Source: Methyloversatilis universalis FAM5
Lineage (GTDB): Bacteria > Pseudomonadota > Gammaproteobacteria > Burkholderiales > Rhodocyclaceae
Assembly (NCBI RefSeq): GCF_000214035.2
Contig: NZ_AFHG01000053.1
Span: 1 to 64,000, forward strand
Length of the DNA: 64,000 bases
Reading direction: 5' to 3'
A model generated the notes under the pieces. The model was not told where the DNA came from. It searched no databases and saw only the letters and a list, made by a program, of their open reading frames with translations. Position 1 is the stretch's first letter. Each line of letters begins with the position of its first letter. Positions 43,116-52,602 of this stretch are shown here, piece after piece. Both the position numbers and the translations under genes were made by a program.

Positions 43116-43127
43116 AGGGGGCCGGCC

Positions 43128-44117
43128 TCAGCCGGCGGTTTCGACCTTGGGGTCGCGCGCCAGCAGCTGCTCGACCGCCTGCGCGGCAGCCAGACGGCCG
43201 TCGAGCACCGCCGCCACCGCCTGCGTGATCGGCATATCGACGCCCAGCCGGGTGGCCAGCGCGGCGGCTTCGCGCGCAGTGGGCACGCCTTCGGCGACAT
43301 GGCCCAGCGTGGCCAGCACTTCGTCCAGCGTACGGCCTTCGGCCAGCAGCAGGCCGACTCGCCGGTTGCGCGACAGGTCGCCGGTACAGGTCAGGATGAG
43401 GTCGCCCATGCCGGCCAGACCCATGAAGGTCGCGGTGCGCCCGCCGAGGGCCACGCCGAGGCGGGCGATTTCGGCGAGGCCGCGGGTGATCAGCGCGGCA
43501 CGGGCGTTCATGCCGAAACCCAGGCCGTCGCACACGCCGGTGGCGATCGCCATCACGTTCTTCACGGCGCCGCCGACCTCGACGCCGGGCAGATCATCGT
43601 TGGCGTACAGCCGCAGCCGCGGGCTGTGCAGCGTGCTCACCACTGACTGCGCGAAAGCGAGGTCATCGCTGGCGACGGTGATTGCGGTCGGCTGGCCGCG
43701 CGCCACCTCGATCGCGAAACTGGGGCCGCTGAAGGCGCCGCGGGCGACACCCACCGGCAGCAGTTCGCGCGCCACCGCGTGCGGCAGCAGGCCACTGCCC
43801 TGTTCGAAGCCCTTGCACGCCCACAGCACCGCCGGCACCGACGACTGCGCGAGGGCGGCCAGCGATGCGCGCAGGCCGGCGATCGGCGTGGCGATCAGCG
43901 CCAGTTCGCAGCCGGCCAGCGCGGCGGACAGGTCTTCGTGGATGGAAACGGACGCGGGCAGCGCGATGCCCGGCAGCAGACGCTCGTTGCAGCCGCTCGC
44001 CCGCATCTCTGCGGCGTGACCCTCGTCGCGGGTCCACAGCCTGACCTCATGATCGGCCGCATAGGCGACCGCGAGCGCGGTGCCCCAGGCACCGGCGCCG
44101 AGTATGCAGAGTTTCAT
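43128..44117 (-). CDS. gpsA: glycerol-3-phosphate dehydrogenase [NAD(P)+]
   Basis: GpsA makes sn-glycerol-3-phosphate for phospholipid synthesis. The 329-residue protein begins [16 protein letters not shown] (Rossmann motif) and has the catalytic lysine region [13 protein letters not shown] and [17 protein letters not shown] 44117 is the family start; a 16-residue upstream extension lacks support. It is downstream of the secB-SH3 genes, with secB-gpsA being a classic linkage. Confidence 0.97.
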   Translation of the reverse strand: MKLCILGAGAWGTALAVAYAADHEVRLWTRDEGHAAEMRASGCNERLLPGIALPASVSIHEDLSAALAGCELALIATPIAGLRASLAALAQSSVPAVLWACKGFEQGSGLLPHAVARELLPVGVARGAFSGPSFAIEVARGQPTAITVASDDLAFAQSVVSTLHSPRLRLYANDDLPGVEVGGAVKNVMAIATGVCDGLGFGMNARAALITRGLAEIARLGVALGGRTATFMGLAGMGDLILTCTGDLSRNRRVGLLLAEGRTLDEVLATLGHVAEGVPTAREAAALATRLGVDMPITQAVAAVLDGRLAAAQAVEQLLARDPKVETAG

Positions 44118-44133
44118 GCGACGTGGAGGGGCG

Positions 44134-44583
44134 TCACAGCCCCCATACCTGGCTGATGCGGACATAGCCGCTCTGGCCGTCGCGGTGCTTCACCCGCGCC
44201 CAGCCGGCCGGCGCCTGCTCGTTGAGCAGCGGCTCCAGCAGCACCCGGCGCTCGGCTTCGAACACCAGCGGCGCGGCGTCTTCAGGCCGGGCGAGCACGC
44301 GCGCCTTTTCCGCGGTCACGATGACCGAGCGCTGCGGCGACAGGGCGGACGACTCCACCCAGGCCAGCATGCCGCCCGGTTCGCGCACCTTGACCCAGCC
44401 GGCCTGGGTGCGCACGACTTCGACCGGCGTCTGGCGCGCGATCACGTACTGCTGGCGCGCCTGCTTCGACGGCGCGTCGTACAGCACGGCCACGTCGGCA
44501 AGCGAGCGGTATTCGAGCCCCGCCGCCAGGGCGGCGGGTGCAAGGGCGACGGCGGCGAGCGCCGCCAGCGCGAGACGCTTCAT
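44134..44583 (-). CDS. exported SH3-domain protein
   Basis: The 149 residues have a signal peptide ([20 protein letters not shown]) and two bacterial SH3-like repeats: residues about 30-80 ([15 protein letters not shown]...[18 protein letters not shown]) and about 90-145 ([18 protein letters not shown]...[18 protein letters not shown]). Such domains often bind peptidoglycan. The ATG overlaps the secB stop (TGATG), so it is coupled to secB; the partner and role are unknown. Confidence 0.85.
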   Translation of the reverse strand: MKRLALAALAAVALAPAALAAGLEYRSLADVAVLYDAPSKQARQQYVIARQTPVEVVRTQAGWVKVREPGGMLAWVESSALSPQRSVIVTAEKARVLARPEDAAPLVFEAERRVLLEPLLNEQAPAGWARVKHRDGQSGYVRISQVWGL

Positions 44584-45062
44584 CACTGGACCGTGGGCGC
44601 GCCGTTCTGGGCCTGGTCGGCCTGGGCACGCTGCTGGTACAGCGCTTCGAAGTTCACCGGAGCCAGCACCACCGGCGGGAAGCCGGCGCGGTTCACCGCG
44701 TCCGACACGCTTTCGCGGGCGTACGGGAACAGGATGTTCGGGCAGGCGATGCCGAGGATGGGCTGCAGGTCTTCCTGCGGCACGTTGCGGATCTGGAAGA
44801 TGCCGGCCTGACGCACCTCGACCAGGAACATGGTCTTTTCAGCGATCTTGGCGGTCACGGTGACGGTCAGCGTCACGTCGTACACGCCGTCCTGCACCGC
44901 CTTGCCCTCGGTCTGCAGCTGGATCTGCACGTTCGGGTTGTCGCGCGTCAGGAAGATTTCCGGCGCATTCGGCACTTCGATCGACAGGTCCTTCACATAG
45001 ACCTTCTCGATCGAGAACACCGGGCCCTGGGGCTGTTGGGGTTGCACTGCTTCGTCGGCCAT
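44583..45062 (-). CDS. secB: protein-export chaperone SecB
   Basis: SecB keeps preproteins unfolded and delivers them to SecA. The 159-residue protein begins [20 protein letters not shown] and includes the core [18 protein letters not shown] and [17 protein letters not shown], matching a normal SecB tetramer subunit. It lies between grxC and the SH3 gene in the common rhodanese-grxC-secB-gpsA order. Confidence 0.97.
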   Translation of the reverse strand: MADEAVQPQQPQGPVFSIEKVYVKDLSIEVPNAPEIFLTRDNPNVQIQLQTEGKAVQDGVYDVTLTVTVTAKIAEKTMFLVEVRQAGIFQIRNVPQEDLQPILGIACPNILFPYARESVSDAVNRAGFPPVVLAPVNFEALYQQRAQADQAQNGAPTVQ

Positions 45063-45097
45063 ATCTCTATTCTCGGTGGGTGATGAACGCCGCAGGG

Positions 45098-45355
45098 TCA
45101 GCCCTGCAGCAGCGGATCCAGCTTGCCTTCGCGGTCGAGCGCGTGCAGTTCGTCGCACCCGCCCACATGGAAGTCGTCGATGTAGATCTGCGGCACGGTA
45201 CGCCGGCCGGTTTTCTCCATCATTTCAGCGCGGCGCGACGGGTCTTCGTCGACGCGCACCTTTTCGATGTCGGTCACGCCCTTGGCGGCAAGCAGCCGCT
45301 CGGCCCGCACGCAGTACGGGCAGTAGGCGCTGGTGTACATCAGCACATGGGCCAT
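45098..45355 (-). CDS. grxC: glutaredoxin 3
   Basis: This is a small dithiol oxidoreductase using glutathione. The 85 residues have the active site CPYC (residues 12-15), the cis-proline TVPQIYID and the GGCDEL motif. It starts 4 bp after the rhodanese stop and precedes secB. Confidence 0.96.
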   Translation of the reverse strand: MAHVLMYTSAYCPYCVRAERLLAAKGVTDIEKVRVDEDPSRRAEMMEKTGRRTVPQIYIDDFHVGGCDELHALDREGKLDPLLQG

Positions 45356-45359
45356 GGCA

Positions 45360-45776
45360 TCACTTCTTGGTCAGCGGCAGCCCGGCCTGTTCCCAGGCAC
45401 CGATGCCGCCATCGAGCGCGAACACCTTGTCGAAACCGGCCTTGCGCAGCGTCGAACAGGCGCTGGCCGAACGATGGCCGCTGGCGCAGACGACGATGAG
45501 CGGGCGCTCCTTGAATTTCTCCAGATCGGCCAGCTTGGACTCGACCTGACCGGACGGGATGTGACGCGAACCGGCGATGCGGCCGGTGGCCCATTCGGCC
45601 TGTTCGCGCACGTCGATCACCTGTGCGTCCTCGCGGTTGATCAGCTGGGTGGCCTGGGCCGGCGACACGCGCGGGCCGGAGGTTTTCTGGCGCAGCGTCA
45701 TCACGATCAGGGCAATGCCGCTGCCAAGCGCGGTGATGGCCCAGATGTAGTTGTTGTTCTGAGTGAGGAAATCCAT
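45360..45776 (-). CDS. membrane-anchored rhodanese-like sulfurtransferase
   Basis: The 138 residues comprise one N-terminal transmembrane helix (YIWAITALGSGIALIVMTL) followed by a single rhodanese domain with the active-site cysteine in CASGHRSA. Rhodaneses move sulfane sulfur; the partner is unknown. It is first in the rhodanese-grxC-secB-SH3-gpsA group, divergent from gpmA. The 276-bp gap between (45777-46052) holds no gene; an unassigned short stem (CGGCAACGGCCG) is the only structure I noticed. Confidence 0.9.
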   Translation of the reverse strand: MDFLTQNNNYIWAITALGSGIALIVMTLRQKTSGPRVSPAQATQLINREDAQVIDVREQAEWATGRIAGSRHIPSGQVESKLADLEKFKERPLIVVCASGHRSASACSTLRKAGFDKVFALDGGIGAWEQAGLPLTKK

Positions 45777-46052
45777 GGGAAGGAGAGGCTGGAGCAGTGT
45801 GGGCGGGGCAGTCCGGGGCTGGAAACGGCCTCCTGTAACGGGGTCCGCATCATCACCGGGAACGGCTCATCCGGCAACGGCCGGATTGCAAGCTGTCATG
45901 TCCGGGCCAATTTTTACCGGGCCGCGCGTTGCGTTTTCTGGGAAAATGCGCATTTTAGCCCAAGCGCGGTCCGTCCACCTGCAGACCACGAGTCCGCAGT
46001 GCAGCACGTCTCACCGGGGCGTCGCGCGTCACACACATAGCCCACCCGAAAT

Positions 46053-46874
46053 ATGTACAAGCTCGTTCTGCTGCGCCACGGCGAATCCGTCTGGAACAAG
46101 GAAAACCGCTTCACCGGCTGGACCGACGTCGGTCTGACCGACAAAGGTGAAATCGAGGCCCGCGAAGCCGGCCGTCTGCTCAACCGCGAAGGCTACCGCT
46201 TCGACGTCGCCTTCACCTCGGTGCTCAAGCGCGCCAACAAGACGCTGTACGTCGCGCTCGAACAGCTGAATCTGATGTGGATCCCGATCCGCCCGACCTG
46301 GCGTCTGAACGAACGCCACTACGGCGCGCTGCAGGGCCTGAACAAGGCGCAGACCGCGCAGAAGTTCGGCGAGGAACAGGTGCTGGTGTGGCGCCGTTCC
46401 TACGACACCCCGCCGCCGGCGCTGGAAGAGGACGATCCGCGCCTGGACCGCAAGAACCCGCGTTACGCCGAAGTGCCGGACGCGGAATTCCCGCGCACCG
46501 AATGCCTGAAGGACACCGTGGCCCGCGTCATCCCGTTCTGGGACGCCGAGATCGCGCCGCAGATCAAGGCCGGCAAGAACGTGCTCATCGTCGCTCACGG
46601 CAACAGCCTGCGCGCACTGATCAAGTATCTGGACAACGTGTCGGAACAGGACATCCTGGGCCTGAACATTCCGACCGCCCAGCCGCTGGTGTATGAGCTG
46701 GACGAAAACCTGAAGCCCACCCGCCATTACTACCTCGGCGACCAGGAAGCGATCCGCGCCGCCATTGACGCGGTGGCCAACCAGAGCCGTGCGGTGCCGC
46801 AGCGCCAGCGTCCGCCGATCCCGGAAACCGAAGAGCCGCAATCGGCCGAACAGCGCGCACCGTGGATGGAGTGA
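46053..46874 (+). CDS. gpmA: 2,3-bisphosphoglycerate-dependent phosphoglycerate mutase
   Basis: GpmA interconverts 3- and 2-phosphoglycerate in glycolysis. The 273-residue protein has the phosphohistidine motif [22 protein letters not shown] and the second histidine in [10 protein letters not shown]. It carries about 24 extra C-terminal residues (from about 250, Gln/Arg/Pro/Glu-rich) beyond the usual 249. Its stop overlaps the envC GTG start (GTGA), so gpmA-envC-ctpA form one unit, an order common in Betaproteobacteria. Confidence 0.96.
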   Translation: MYKLVLLRHGESVWNKENRFTGWTDVGLTDKGEIEAREAGRLLNREGYRFDVAFTSVLKRANKTLYVALEQLNLMWIPIRPTWRLNERHYGALQGLNKAQTAQKFGEEQVLVWRRSYDTPPPALEEDDPRLDRKNPRYAEVPDAEFPRTECLKDTVARVIPFWDAEIAPQIKAGKNVLIVAHGNSLRALIKYLDNVSEQDILGLNIPTAQPLVYELDENLKPTRHYYLGDQEAIRAAIDAVANQSRAVPQRQRPPIPETEEPQSAEQRAPWME

Positions 46875-48121
46875 AGGGCTGGCTGATCCGGGCGCTGCTG
46901 TGTGCGCTGCCCGGAGCCGCCCTTGCCGAGCGCGCAGTCCAGCCCGGACCGGACCAGCTGCGCGCTCTGCAGCAGCGCATGGAGGCGCTGCGCGATGAAC
47001 TGAACCAGTCGGAAAGCGCCCACCGCGAAGCCCGCGACGAGCTGCGCAGCTCGGAGAAGGCGATTTCCGACGCCGCGCGCGCGCTGCGCGACATCAGCGA
47101 CCGCCGCAAGGCGGTGGAAGCCCGTCTGGCCGACATCCGGCGTGAGGTCGCCGACGGCGAAAGCCGGCTGCGCACCCAGCAGGAGCAGCTGGCCCGCCTG
47201 CTGCGCGGCCACCAGCGCGCCGGCGAAGCCGACGCGCTGCGTCACCTGCTGTCCGGCACCGACCCCAACCAGAGCGCACGCGATCTGCACTATCTGCGCA
47301 GCCTGTCGAAAAGCCAGCTGCGGCTGATGGACGAGCACCGCGCCACGCTGGCGCGGCAGCGCGAACTGCTGGCCGCCCAGGATGCACAGCTGGAAGAGCT
47401 GCGCACGCTGGAAGAGGGGCGGGAACGCGAACGCCGGACACTGCAGGCCGAGCACGACGTGCGCCGCAGGGTGCTGGACCGCATCGCCGGCCAGCTGCGC
47501 AGCGAACGCAAGGAATTGGCCCAGCTCAAGCGCGACGAAGCGCGATTGGGCCGGCTGGTCGAATCGCTGTCACGCCGCAGCGTCCGCACACCGGCACGCC
47601 CCGCCACGCAGCCCGCCAGCCCCACCACACCGGCCGGAGAGGACACCCCGGTCAGCGCCACCCCGCCGCGCGGACGCGAAGCCAGCGGCCCCGTGGTGCA
47701 GTCGGTGCCGGTGGATCACGGCGGGGTCGCCTTCACGAAACTGCGCGGGCGCCTGCCCTGGCCCGCCACCGGAGAACTTGCGCGCCGCTTCGGTGCCCAA
47801 GGCGCCGATGGGGGTACACCACTGCGCGGCATCTTCATCCGCGCAGCGTCCGGCGACGTGAAGGCGGTCGCCGCCGGTACCGTGGTGTTCGCTGACTGGC
47901 TGCGCGGGTTCGGCAACCTGGTCATCGTCGACCACGGCGATCACTATCTGAGCATCTATGGCAACAACGAAGCGGTGCTGAAAACCGTCGGCAGCGCGGT
48001 ACGCGCCGGCGAGGTGATCGCTTCGGTCGGCGCCAGCGGTGGGGCTTCGGAATCGGGTTTATACTTTGAATTGAGGCATCAGGGACAGGCGCTCGACCCG
48101 CTCAAATGGGTTGCGCAGTAA
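46871..48121 (+). CDS. envC: murein hydrolase activator EnvC
   Basis: EnvC activates division amidases at the septum via FtsEX. The protein of about 416 residues has a signal peptide ([15 protein letters not shown]), a long coiled coil (about 30-240) and a C-terminal LytM domain. The catalytic metal ligands of LytM enzymes are not kept ([10 protein letters not shown] where the HxxxD ligand segment should be; [13 protein letters not shown] where HLS-type is expected), so it is an activator, not an enzyme. GTG 46871 overlaps the gpmA stop; GTG 46862 is an alternative. Confidence 0.93.
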   Translation: MKGWLIRALLCALPGAALAERAVQPGPDQLRALQQRMEALRDELNQSESAHREARDELRSSEKAISDAARALRDISDRRKAVEARLADIRREVADGESRLRTQQEQLARLLRGHQRAGEADALRHLLSGTDPNQSARDLHYLRSLSKSQLRLMDEHRATLARQRELLAAQDAQLEELRTLEEGRERERRTLQAEHDVRRRVLDRIAGQLRSERKELAQLKRDEARLGRLVESLSRRSVRTPARPATQPASPTTPAGEDTPVSATPPRGREASGPVVQSVPVDHGGVAFTKLRGRLPWPATGELARRFGAQGADGGTPLRGIFIRAASGDVKAVAAGTVVFADWLRGFGNLVIVDHGDHYLSIYGNNEAVLKTVGSAVRAGEVIASVGASGGASESGLYFELRHQGQALDPLKWVAQ

Positions 48122-48164
48122 AGGTTTCAGCCGGTCCGGGCCATCATTTTCGCGGAGTGCATCG

Positions 48165-49550
48165 ATGCAGAAGAAGTTGCAGCAAACCGGGCTGGTCTTG
48201 ATCGGACTGTGCGCCGGCGTACTGCTCAGCCTGAATTTCTCCGCCAACGCGAACAAGACGCCGGGCTCCACGCTGCCGGTCGAGGAGCTTCGCCAGTTCG
48301 CCGACGTGCTCAACGCGGTGAAATCCGGCTATGTCGAGCCGGTCGATGACAAGAAGCTCATCACGCACGCGATCAGCGGCATGCTGTCCGGGCTCGACCC
48401 GCACTCGGCCTATCTCGACCAGGACGCGTTCAAGGACCTGCAGGCCGGCACCCAGGGTGAATTCGGCGGTCTCGGCATCGAGGTCGGCATGGAAGACGGC
48501 TTCGTCAAGGTCGTTTCGCCGATCGAGGACACGCCCGCCTTCCGCGCCGGCATCAAGGCCGGCGACCTCATCATCAAGCTGGACGACACTTCGACCAAGG
48601 GCCTGACCCTGGGCGACGCGGTCAAGCGCATGCGCGGCAAGCCGGCCACCAGCATCCGGCTGACCATCGCGCGCAAGGGTGAAACCAAGCCGCTCGAAGT
48701 CACGCTGACCCGCGAAATCATCAAGGTGCAGTCGGTGAAGTCCAAGCTGGTCGAACCGGGCTATGGCTACCTGCGCCTGACCCAGTTCCAGGAAGCCAGT
48801 GCCGAGGACATCGCCAAGCACATCGGCCGGCTGTACAAGGACGGCGAACTGAAGGGGCTGGTGCTGGATCTGCGCAACGACCCGGGTGGCCTGCTGCACG
48901 GCGCGGTCGGCGTGTCCGCCGCCTTCCTGCCGCCGAAGGCACTGGTGGTGTCCACCGACGGCCGCACCGAGGACGCCAAGCGTCGCTTCATCGCCGCGCC
49001 GGAAGACTATCTGCGCGGTTCGCGCGAAGACTTCCTGGCCACGCTGCCGGCCGGCGTCAAGACCGTGCCGATGGTGGTGCTGGTGAATTCGGGCTCGGCC
49101 TCGGCGTCGGAAATCGTGGCCGGCGCGCTGCAGGATCACAAGCGGGCGGTCATCATGGGTACCCAGACCTTCGGCAAGGGCTCGGTGCAGACCATCATGC
49201 CGCTGGCCAACAACACCGCGATCAAGCTCACCACCGCGCGCTACTACACGCCGAACGGCCGCTCCATCCAGGCCAAGGGCATCGTGCCGGACATCGTGGT
49301 GGAAGAATCGGCCAACGGCTCGGGCGGCGGCATACGCCTGCGCGAAGCCGATCTGGACCGCCACCTCGGCAACGACAAGGAACCGGAGGAATCGGTGGCG
49401 AAACCGGCGGCAGGCAAGGTCAAGCCGGCGCGGGACGATGACGAAGATGCCAAGCCGGCAGCGCCGTTCGAATTCGCCACCGGTTCTGACTACCAGTTCA
49501 CGCAGGCGCTGAACCTGCTGAAAGGTCTGCAGATCATCCAGAAGAACTGA
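48165..49550 (+). CDS. ctpA: S41-family carboxy-terminal processing protease
   Basis: This is a periplasmic serine protease that trims C-termini. The 461-residue protein starts MQKKLQQTGLVLIGLCAG with a signal/anchor, then a PDZ domain (about 85-165, GGLGIEVGMEDGFVKVVSPI) and the S41 catalytic core with Ser in NSGSASASEIVAG and Lys in GTQTFGKGSVQT. A charged Lys/Asp/Glu-rich segment (about 410-440) precedes the C-terminus. It lies 43 bp after envC. Confidence 0.95.
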   Translation: MQKKLQQTGLVLIGLCAGVLLSLNFSANANKTPGSTLPVEELRQFADVLNAVKSGYVEPVDDKKLITHAISGMLSGLDPHSAYLDQDAFKDLQAGTQGEFGGLGIEVGMEDGFVKVVSPIEDTPAFRAGIKAGDLIIKLDDTSTKGLTLGDAVKRMRGKPATSIRLTIARKGETKPLEVTLTREIIKVQSVKSKLVEPGYGYLRLTQFQEASAEDIAKHIGRLYKDGELKGLVLDLRNDPGGLLHGAVGVSAAFLPPKALVVSTDGRTEDAKRRFIAAPEDYLRGSREDFLATLPAGVKTVPMVVLVNSGSASASEIVAGALQDHKRAVIMGTQTFGKGSVQTIMPLANNTAIKLTTARYYTPNGRSIQAKGIVPDIVVEESANGSGGGIRLREADLDRHLGNDKEPEESVAKPAAGKVKPARDDDEDAKPAAPFEFATGSDYQFTQALNLLKGLQIIQKN

Positions 49551-49594
49551 GGTCGGGCCGCCCGGCGGCCGGGACCGGATGCAGGAGCTGAACC

Positions 49595-50056
49595 ATGGTC
49601 GCACATGCCAGCCAGCGTCGTTTCGGCCGCGAGCACCGCGCGCCGCGCAAGCCCGGTTACGGCCCCCAGGCGGGGCTGATGAAGCACCGCGAACTGCGCC
49701 TGTGCCGGCGCTGTCCGCGCGGCGCCGACGATGCACTCGAGCTGATCAAGCGCCTTGACCGCGTCGTGGTGACCGGCCAGCGCGAGCGCGTGATCGCGAT
49801 CGAATACAGCCTGGCCGACCACAGCTTCCGCAGCATAGAGCGGGCACTGCGCCGGGAGGGCTTCCAGCTCGACCGCTCGATCGGCATGCGGCTCATTCGC
49901 GCCGTGCTCTACTTCTGCGAGGACACCCAGCTGCGCAACCTCAGGCAGCCCGAGCGGCTGATCAAGAAATCGAACGAAATCTACGTGCAGGCCTGGGAAC
50001 ACCACCCGCACGGCGACCACGACGACACTCCGAGCGAACTGCGCGAATACCGCTGA
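49595..50056 (+). CDS. conserved-looking hypothetical protein
   Basis: I do not recognise this gene. The 153 residues have a basic N-terminus (MVAHASQRRFGREHRAPRKP), a CRRC pair at about 37-40, a central compact domain (VVVTGQRERVIAIEYSLADH, then SFRSIERALRREGFQLD) whose beta-alpha-beta pattern recalls a heavy-metal-associated-like fold without the metal cysteines, and a Tyr/His/Asp-rich end (AWEHHPHGDHDD). No signal or membrane helix is present. It sits between ctpA and moeB with 44- and 55-bp gaps. Codon use matches its neighbours, so it is native-looking. Confidence 0.75.
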   Translation: MVAHASQRRFGREHRAPRKPGYGPQAGLMKHRELRLCRRCPRGADDALELIKRLDRVVVTGQRERVIAIEYSLADHSFRSIERALRREGFQLDRSIGMRLIRAVLYFCEDTQLRNLRQPERLIKKSNEIYVQAWEHHPHGDHDDTPSELREYR

Positions 50057-50111
50057 GCGCGCCGCCCCACCGCCATATTCGCCGCCCGCACCGCAGGCGG
50101 CCACAGTCCTC

Positions 50112-50864
50112 ATGAACGACCAGCAACTGCTGCGCTACAGCCGCCACATCCTGCTCGACCCGATAGGCATCGAAGGCCAGGACCGCCTGCTCGGTTCGCG
50201 CGCCCTCATCGTCGGCGCCGGCGGCCTCGGCTGCCCGTCCGCCCTCTACCTCGCCGCGGCCGGCGTCGGCACGCTGGTCATCGTCGACGACGACGAGGTC
50301 GACATGACCAATCTGCAGCGGCAGATCCTGCACCGTGAGCAGTCGGTCGGCCGCGCCAAGGTGGATTCGGCGCGCGATGCGCTGCATGACATCAATCCGG
50401 GTACCGAAGTGATTGCGCTGAAGCAGCGGCTGGCCGGCGACGCTCTGCTGGAACAGGTGGCGGCGGCGGACGTGGTGCTGGACTGCAGCGACAACTTCGC
50501 CACCCGTCACGCGATCAACCGCGCATGCGTGGCCACCCGCACGCCGCTGGTGTCGGGTGCGGCCATCCGCTTCGACGGTCAGGTGGCGGTGTTCGACAGC
50601 CGCGAGCCGAACGCGCCCTGCTATCACTGCCTGTTTCCGGAAGGCGGCGAATCGGAGGAGGTGCGCTGCGCGGTCATGGGCGTATTCGCGCCGCTGACCG
50701 GCATCATCGGCACGGTGCAGGCGGCCGAAGCACTGAAGATCCTGGCGCAGACCGGCCGCACCCTGGCCGGCCGCCTGCTGCTGCTCGACGCGCTCGGCAT
50801 GGAGTGGCGCAGCATCGCGTTGCCGCGCGACCCGGGCTGCGCCGTCTGCGGCGAGGGGGCCTGA
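50112..50864 (+). CDS. moeB: ThiF/MoeB-type adenylyltransferase
   Basis: E1-like enzymes adenylate the C-terminus of MoaD or ThiS for sulfur transfer. The 250-residue protein has the nucleotide motif ALIVGAGGLGCPSALYLA, the DDDEVDMTNLQRQ stretch, the Cys-zinc pairs (CYHC, CAVC) and the cysteine in VRCAVMGVFAP. There is no fused rhodanese domain, so it is the short form. HesA/ThiF naming is equally possible. Confidence 0.92.
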   Translation: MNDQQLLRYSRHILLDPIGIEGQDRLLGSRALIVGAGGLGCPSALYLAAAGVGTLVIVDDDEVDMTNLQRQILHREQSVGRAKVDSARDALHDINPGTEVIALKQRLAGDALLEQVAAADVVLDCSDNFATRHAINRACVATRTPLVSGAAIRFDGQVAVFDSREPNAPCYHCLFPEGGESEEVRCAVMGVFAPLTGIIGTVQAAEALKILAQTGRTLAGRLLLLDALGMEWRSIALPRDPGCAVCGEGA

Positions 50865-50865
50865 A

Positions 50866-50907
50866 CCCCTGGCCCCTAGCCCCTAGCCCCTAGCCCCTAG
50901 CCCCTAG
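50866..50907. repeat. heptanucleotide tandem repeat (CCCCTAG)6
   Basis: Six head-to-tail copies of a 7-bp unit fill exactly 42 bp. The first copy reads CCCCTGG and the other five CCCCTAG. It lies between the convergent ends of moeB and ndh, outside coding sequence. Slippage would change its copy number without affecting either protein. Confidence 0.98.
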
Positions 50908-50912
50908 AAAGG

Positions 50913-52235
50913 CTAGTGCAGCTTCACGTGCGGCTCGGTGCTCTGCTTGATGAAGCGGGCCACCGCGTCGAGCGAGCTCTTGACCCAGCCGTGCAGCGCG
51001 ATCTGGTGCATCTGGTAGAGCGAGCGGTACATCATGCGCGCCACCAGACCTTCGATGAACATGCTGCCGCCGACCACGCCGCCCATCAGATTGCCGGTCG
51101 CGCCGCTCTTGCCCAGCGACACCAGCGAACCGAAGTCCTTGTAGCGGAAGGGGCCCGGGTCGCCCTTGCCTTCCAGCCGCATGGCGAAAATCTTCACCAG
51201 ATAGCTGGCCTGCTGGTGGGCCGCCTGCGCGCGCGGCGGAATCGTGCCTTCGCCGCCCAGCCACTGACAGGCCGCGCAGTCGCCGAAGGCGTAGATGTCC
51301 GGATCGTGCGTGGTGACCAGATGGTCGTCCACCACCAGCTGGTTGATGCGGTTCGATTCCAGCCCGCCGAAGCCGGACAGCATGTTCGGCGCCTTGATGC
51401 CAGCCGCCCACACCATGAGGTCGGCGCGCACGAATTCGCCGCCCGGAGTGGCCAGACCGTCCGGGCGCACTTCGCTGACCCGCACCGAGGTGCGCACGTC
51501 GATGCCCATGTCGCGCAGCAGCTTTTCGGCCGAGGCCGAAATGCGCGCCGGCAGCGCAGGCAGCACCCGGTCCGCCGCCTCGATCAGCGTGATGCGCACG
51601 TCCTGACGCGGATCCATGCTGTGCACGCCGAAGGCGCGCAGCACCTTGCTGGTGTGGCGCAGTTCGGCCGACAGTTCGACGCCGGTGGCGCCGGCGCCGA
51701 TGATGGCGATCGACACCTCGTGCGGCTCGCCGCGCTCCGCACGCGCGTCCGCACGCATGCAGGCGGCCACCAGCTTTTGGCGGAAGCGCTCGGCGTCGTG
51801 CGTGGTGTCCAGCGCCATCGTGTGCTCTTCCGCGCCCGGAATGCCGAAGGTATTCACCGTGCTGCCGACGGCGATCACCAGGTAGTCGTAATGCAGCTCG
51901 CGCTCCGGCAGCATGGGCTCACCGTCGAAGTCGGCCACCGCCTCGATGTGCAGGGTCTTGCGGGCGCGGTCGATGGCGGTCATGCGACCGAGCTGGAACT
52001 CGAAACTGTGCCAGCGCGCCTGCGCGACGTATTCAAGACGGTGCATGTGCATGTCCATGCGACCTGCCGCCACCTCGTGAAGGTGCGGCTTCCAGATGTG
52101 GATGGGCGAGGCGTCGACCAGCACGATGTCGGCCAGCCCCTTGGCGCCATAGCGGTCGCCCAGCTGGGTAACCAGTTCGAGGCCGCCGGCGCCACCGCCG
52201 ACCACCACGATCACGGGCTTCTTGGAATTGTTCAT
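50913..52235 (-). CDS. ndh: type II NADH dehydrogenase (NDH-2)
   Basis: This single-subunit flavoprotein oxidises NADH and reduces quinone without pumping protons. The 440-residue protein has two Rossmann motifs, VVVGGGAGGLEL near the N-terminus and IIGAGATGVELSAEL in the middle, and the FAD motif YAFGDCAACQW. The C-terminal region is amphipathic, suiting monotopic membrane binding. Its stop is 5 bp beyond the heptanucleotide repeat. Confidence 0.93.
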   Translation of the reverse strand: MNNSKKPVIVVVGGGAGGLELVTQLGDRYGAKGLADIVLVDASPIHIWKPHLHEVAAGRMDMHMHRLEYVAQARWHSFEFQLGRMTAIDRARKTLHIEAVADFDGEPMLPERELHYDYLVIAVGSTVNTFGIPGAEEHTMALDTTHDAERFRQKLVAACMRADARAERGEPHEVSIAIIGAGATGVELSAELRHTSKVLRAFGVHSMDPRQDVRITLIEAADRVLPALPARISASAEKLLRDMGIDVRTSVRVSEVRPDGLATPGGEFVRADLMVWAAGIKAPNMLSGFGGLESNRINQLVVDDHLVTTHDPDIYAFGDCAACQWLGGEGTIPPRAQAAHQQASYLVKIFAMRLEGKGDPGPFRYKDFGSLVSLGKSGATGNLMGGVVGGSMFIEGLVARMMYRSLYQMHQIALHGWVKSSLDAVARFIKQSTEPHVKLH

Positions 52236-52602
52236 GATCTCCTCAGACCTTGGGCGTATTCGAAATAGGTTTTGTCATTGCGCCGGCATTTGAGGGCATT
52301 CAGGTCAGGGCGTCCGGGCGGACGCCCTCATGCACCGCGGGGGCGAGGCGGGCAGAAGGCCAGTCGGGCAGCGGACTGCACGGCTGTCCGGAGGGCACGG
52401 CATGACGCTGTGCGCACGGTCCTCTCCGTGGCGCGCCATGCCGGAACCTGTCCTGAACACATCTCCGGGCCGTCTGATGCGGCCTGGGTCCGCCCTGCAC
52501 GGGAGCGGACGGTGCATTCTGCTACAGCACCCGGTGCTTGTGCAGGCCGGGCGCGCTGGCGGGAGCGGGTGTCATCGAGGCGGAACAGTCTCCGCCGGCT
52601 TT
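52236..52602. other. intergenic region without a recognised gene
   Basis: These 367 bp separate ndh and dsbB (both minus). I see no convincing gene. One strong hairpin, AGGGCGTCC-GGGC-GGACGCCCT (52307-52328), has no U tract on either side. The ndh ribosome site (GAGGAG about 8 bp before its ATG) lies at the left end. Open frames across the region are Arg/Pro/Ala-rich and lack support. Confidence 0.6.

Noticed and set aside
46871-48121. Active M23 endopeptidase
   Set aside because: The metal-binding residues of the LytM domain are not conserved and a long coiled coil precedes it, so EnvC activator is the better call.
52307-52328. Intrinsic terminator between dsbB and ndh
   Set aside because: The stem is strong, but no U tract follows on either strand.
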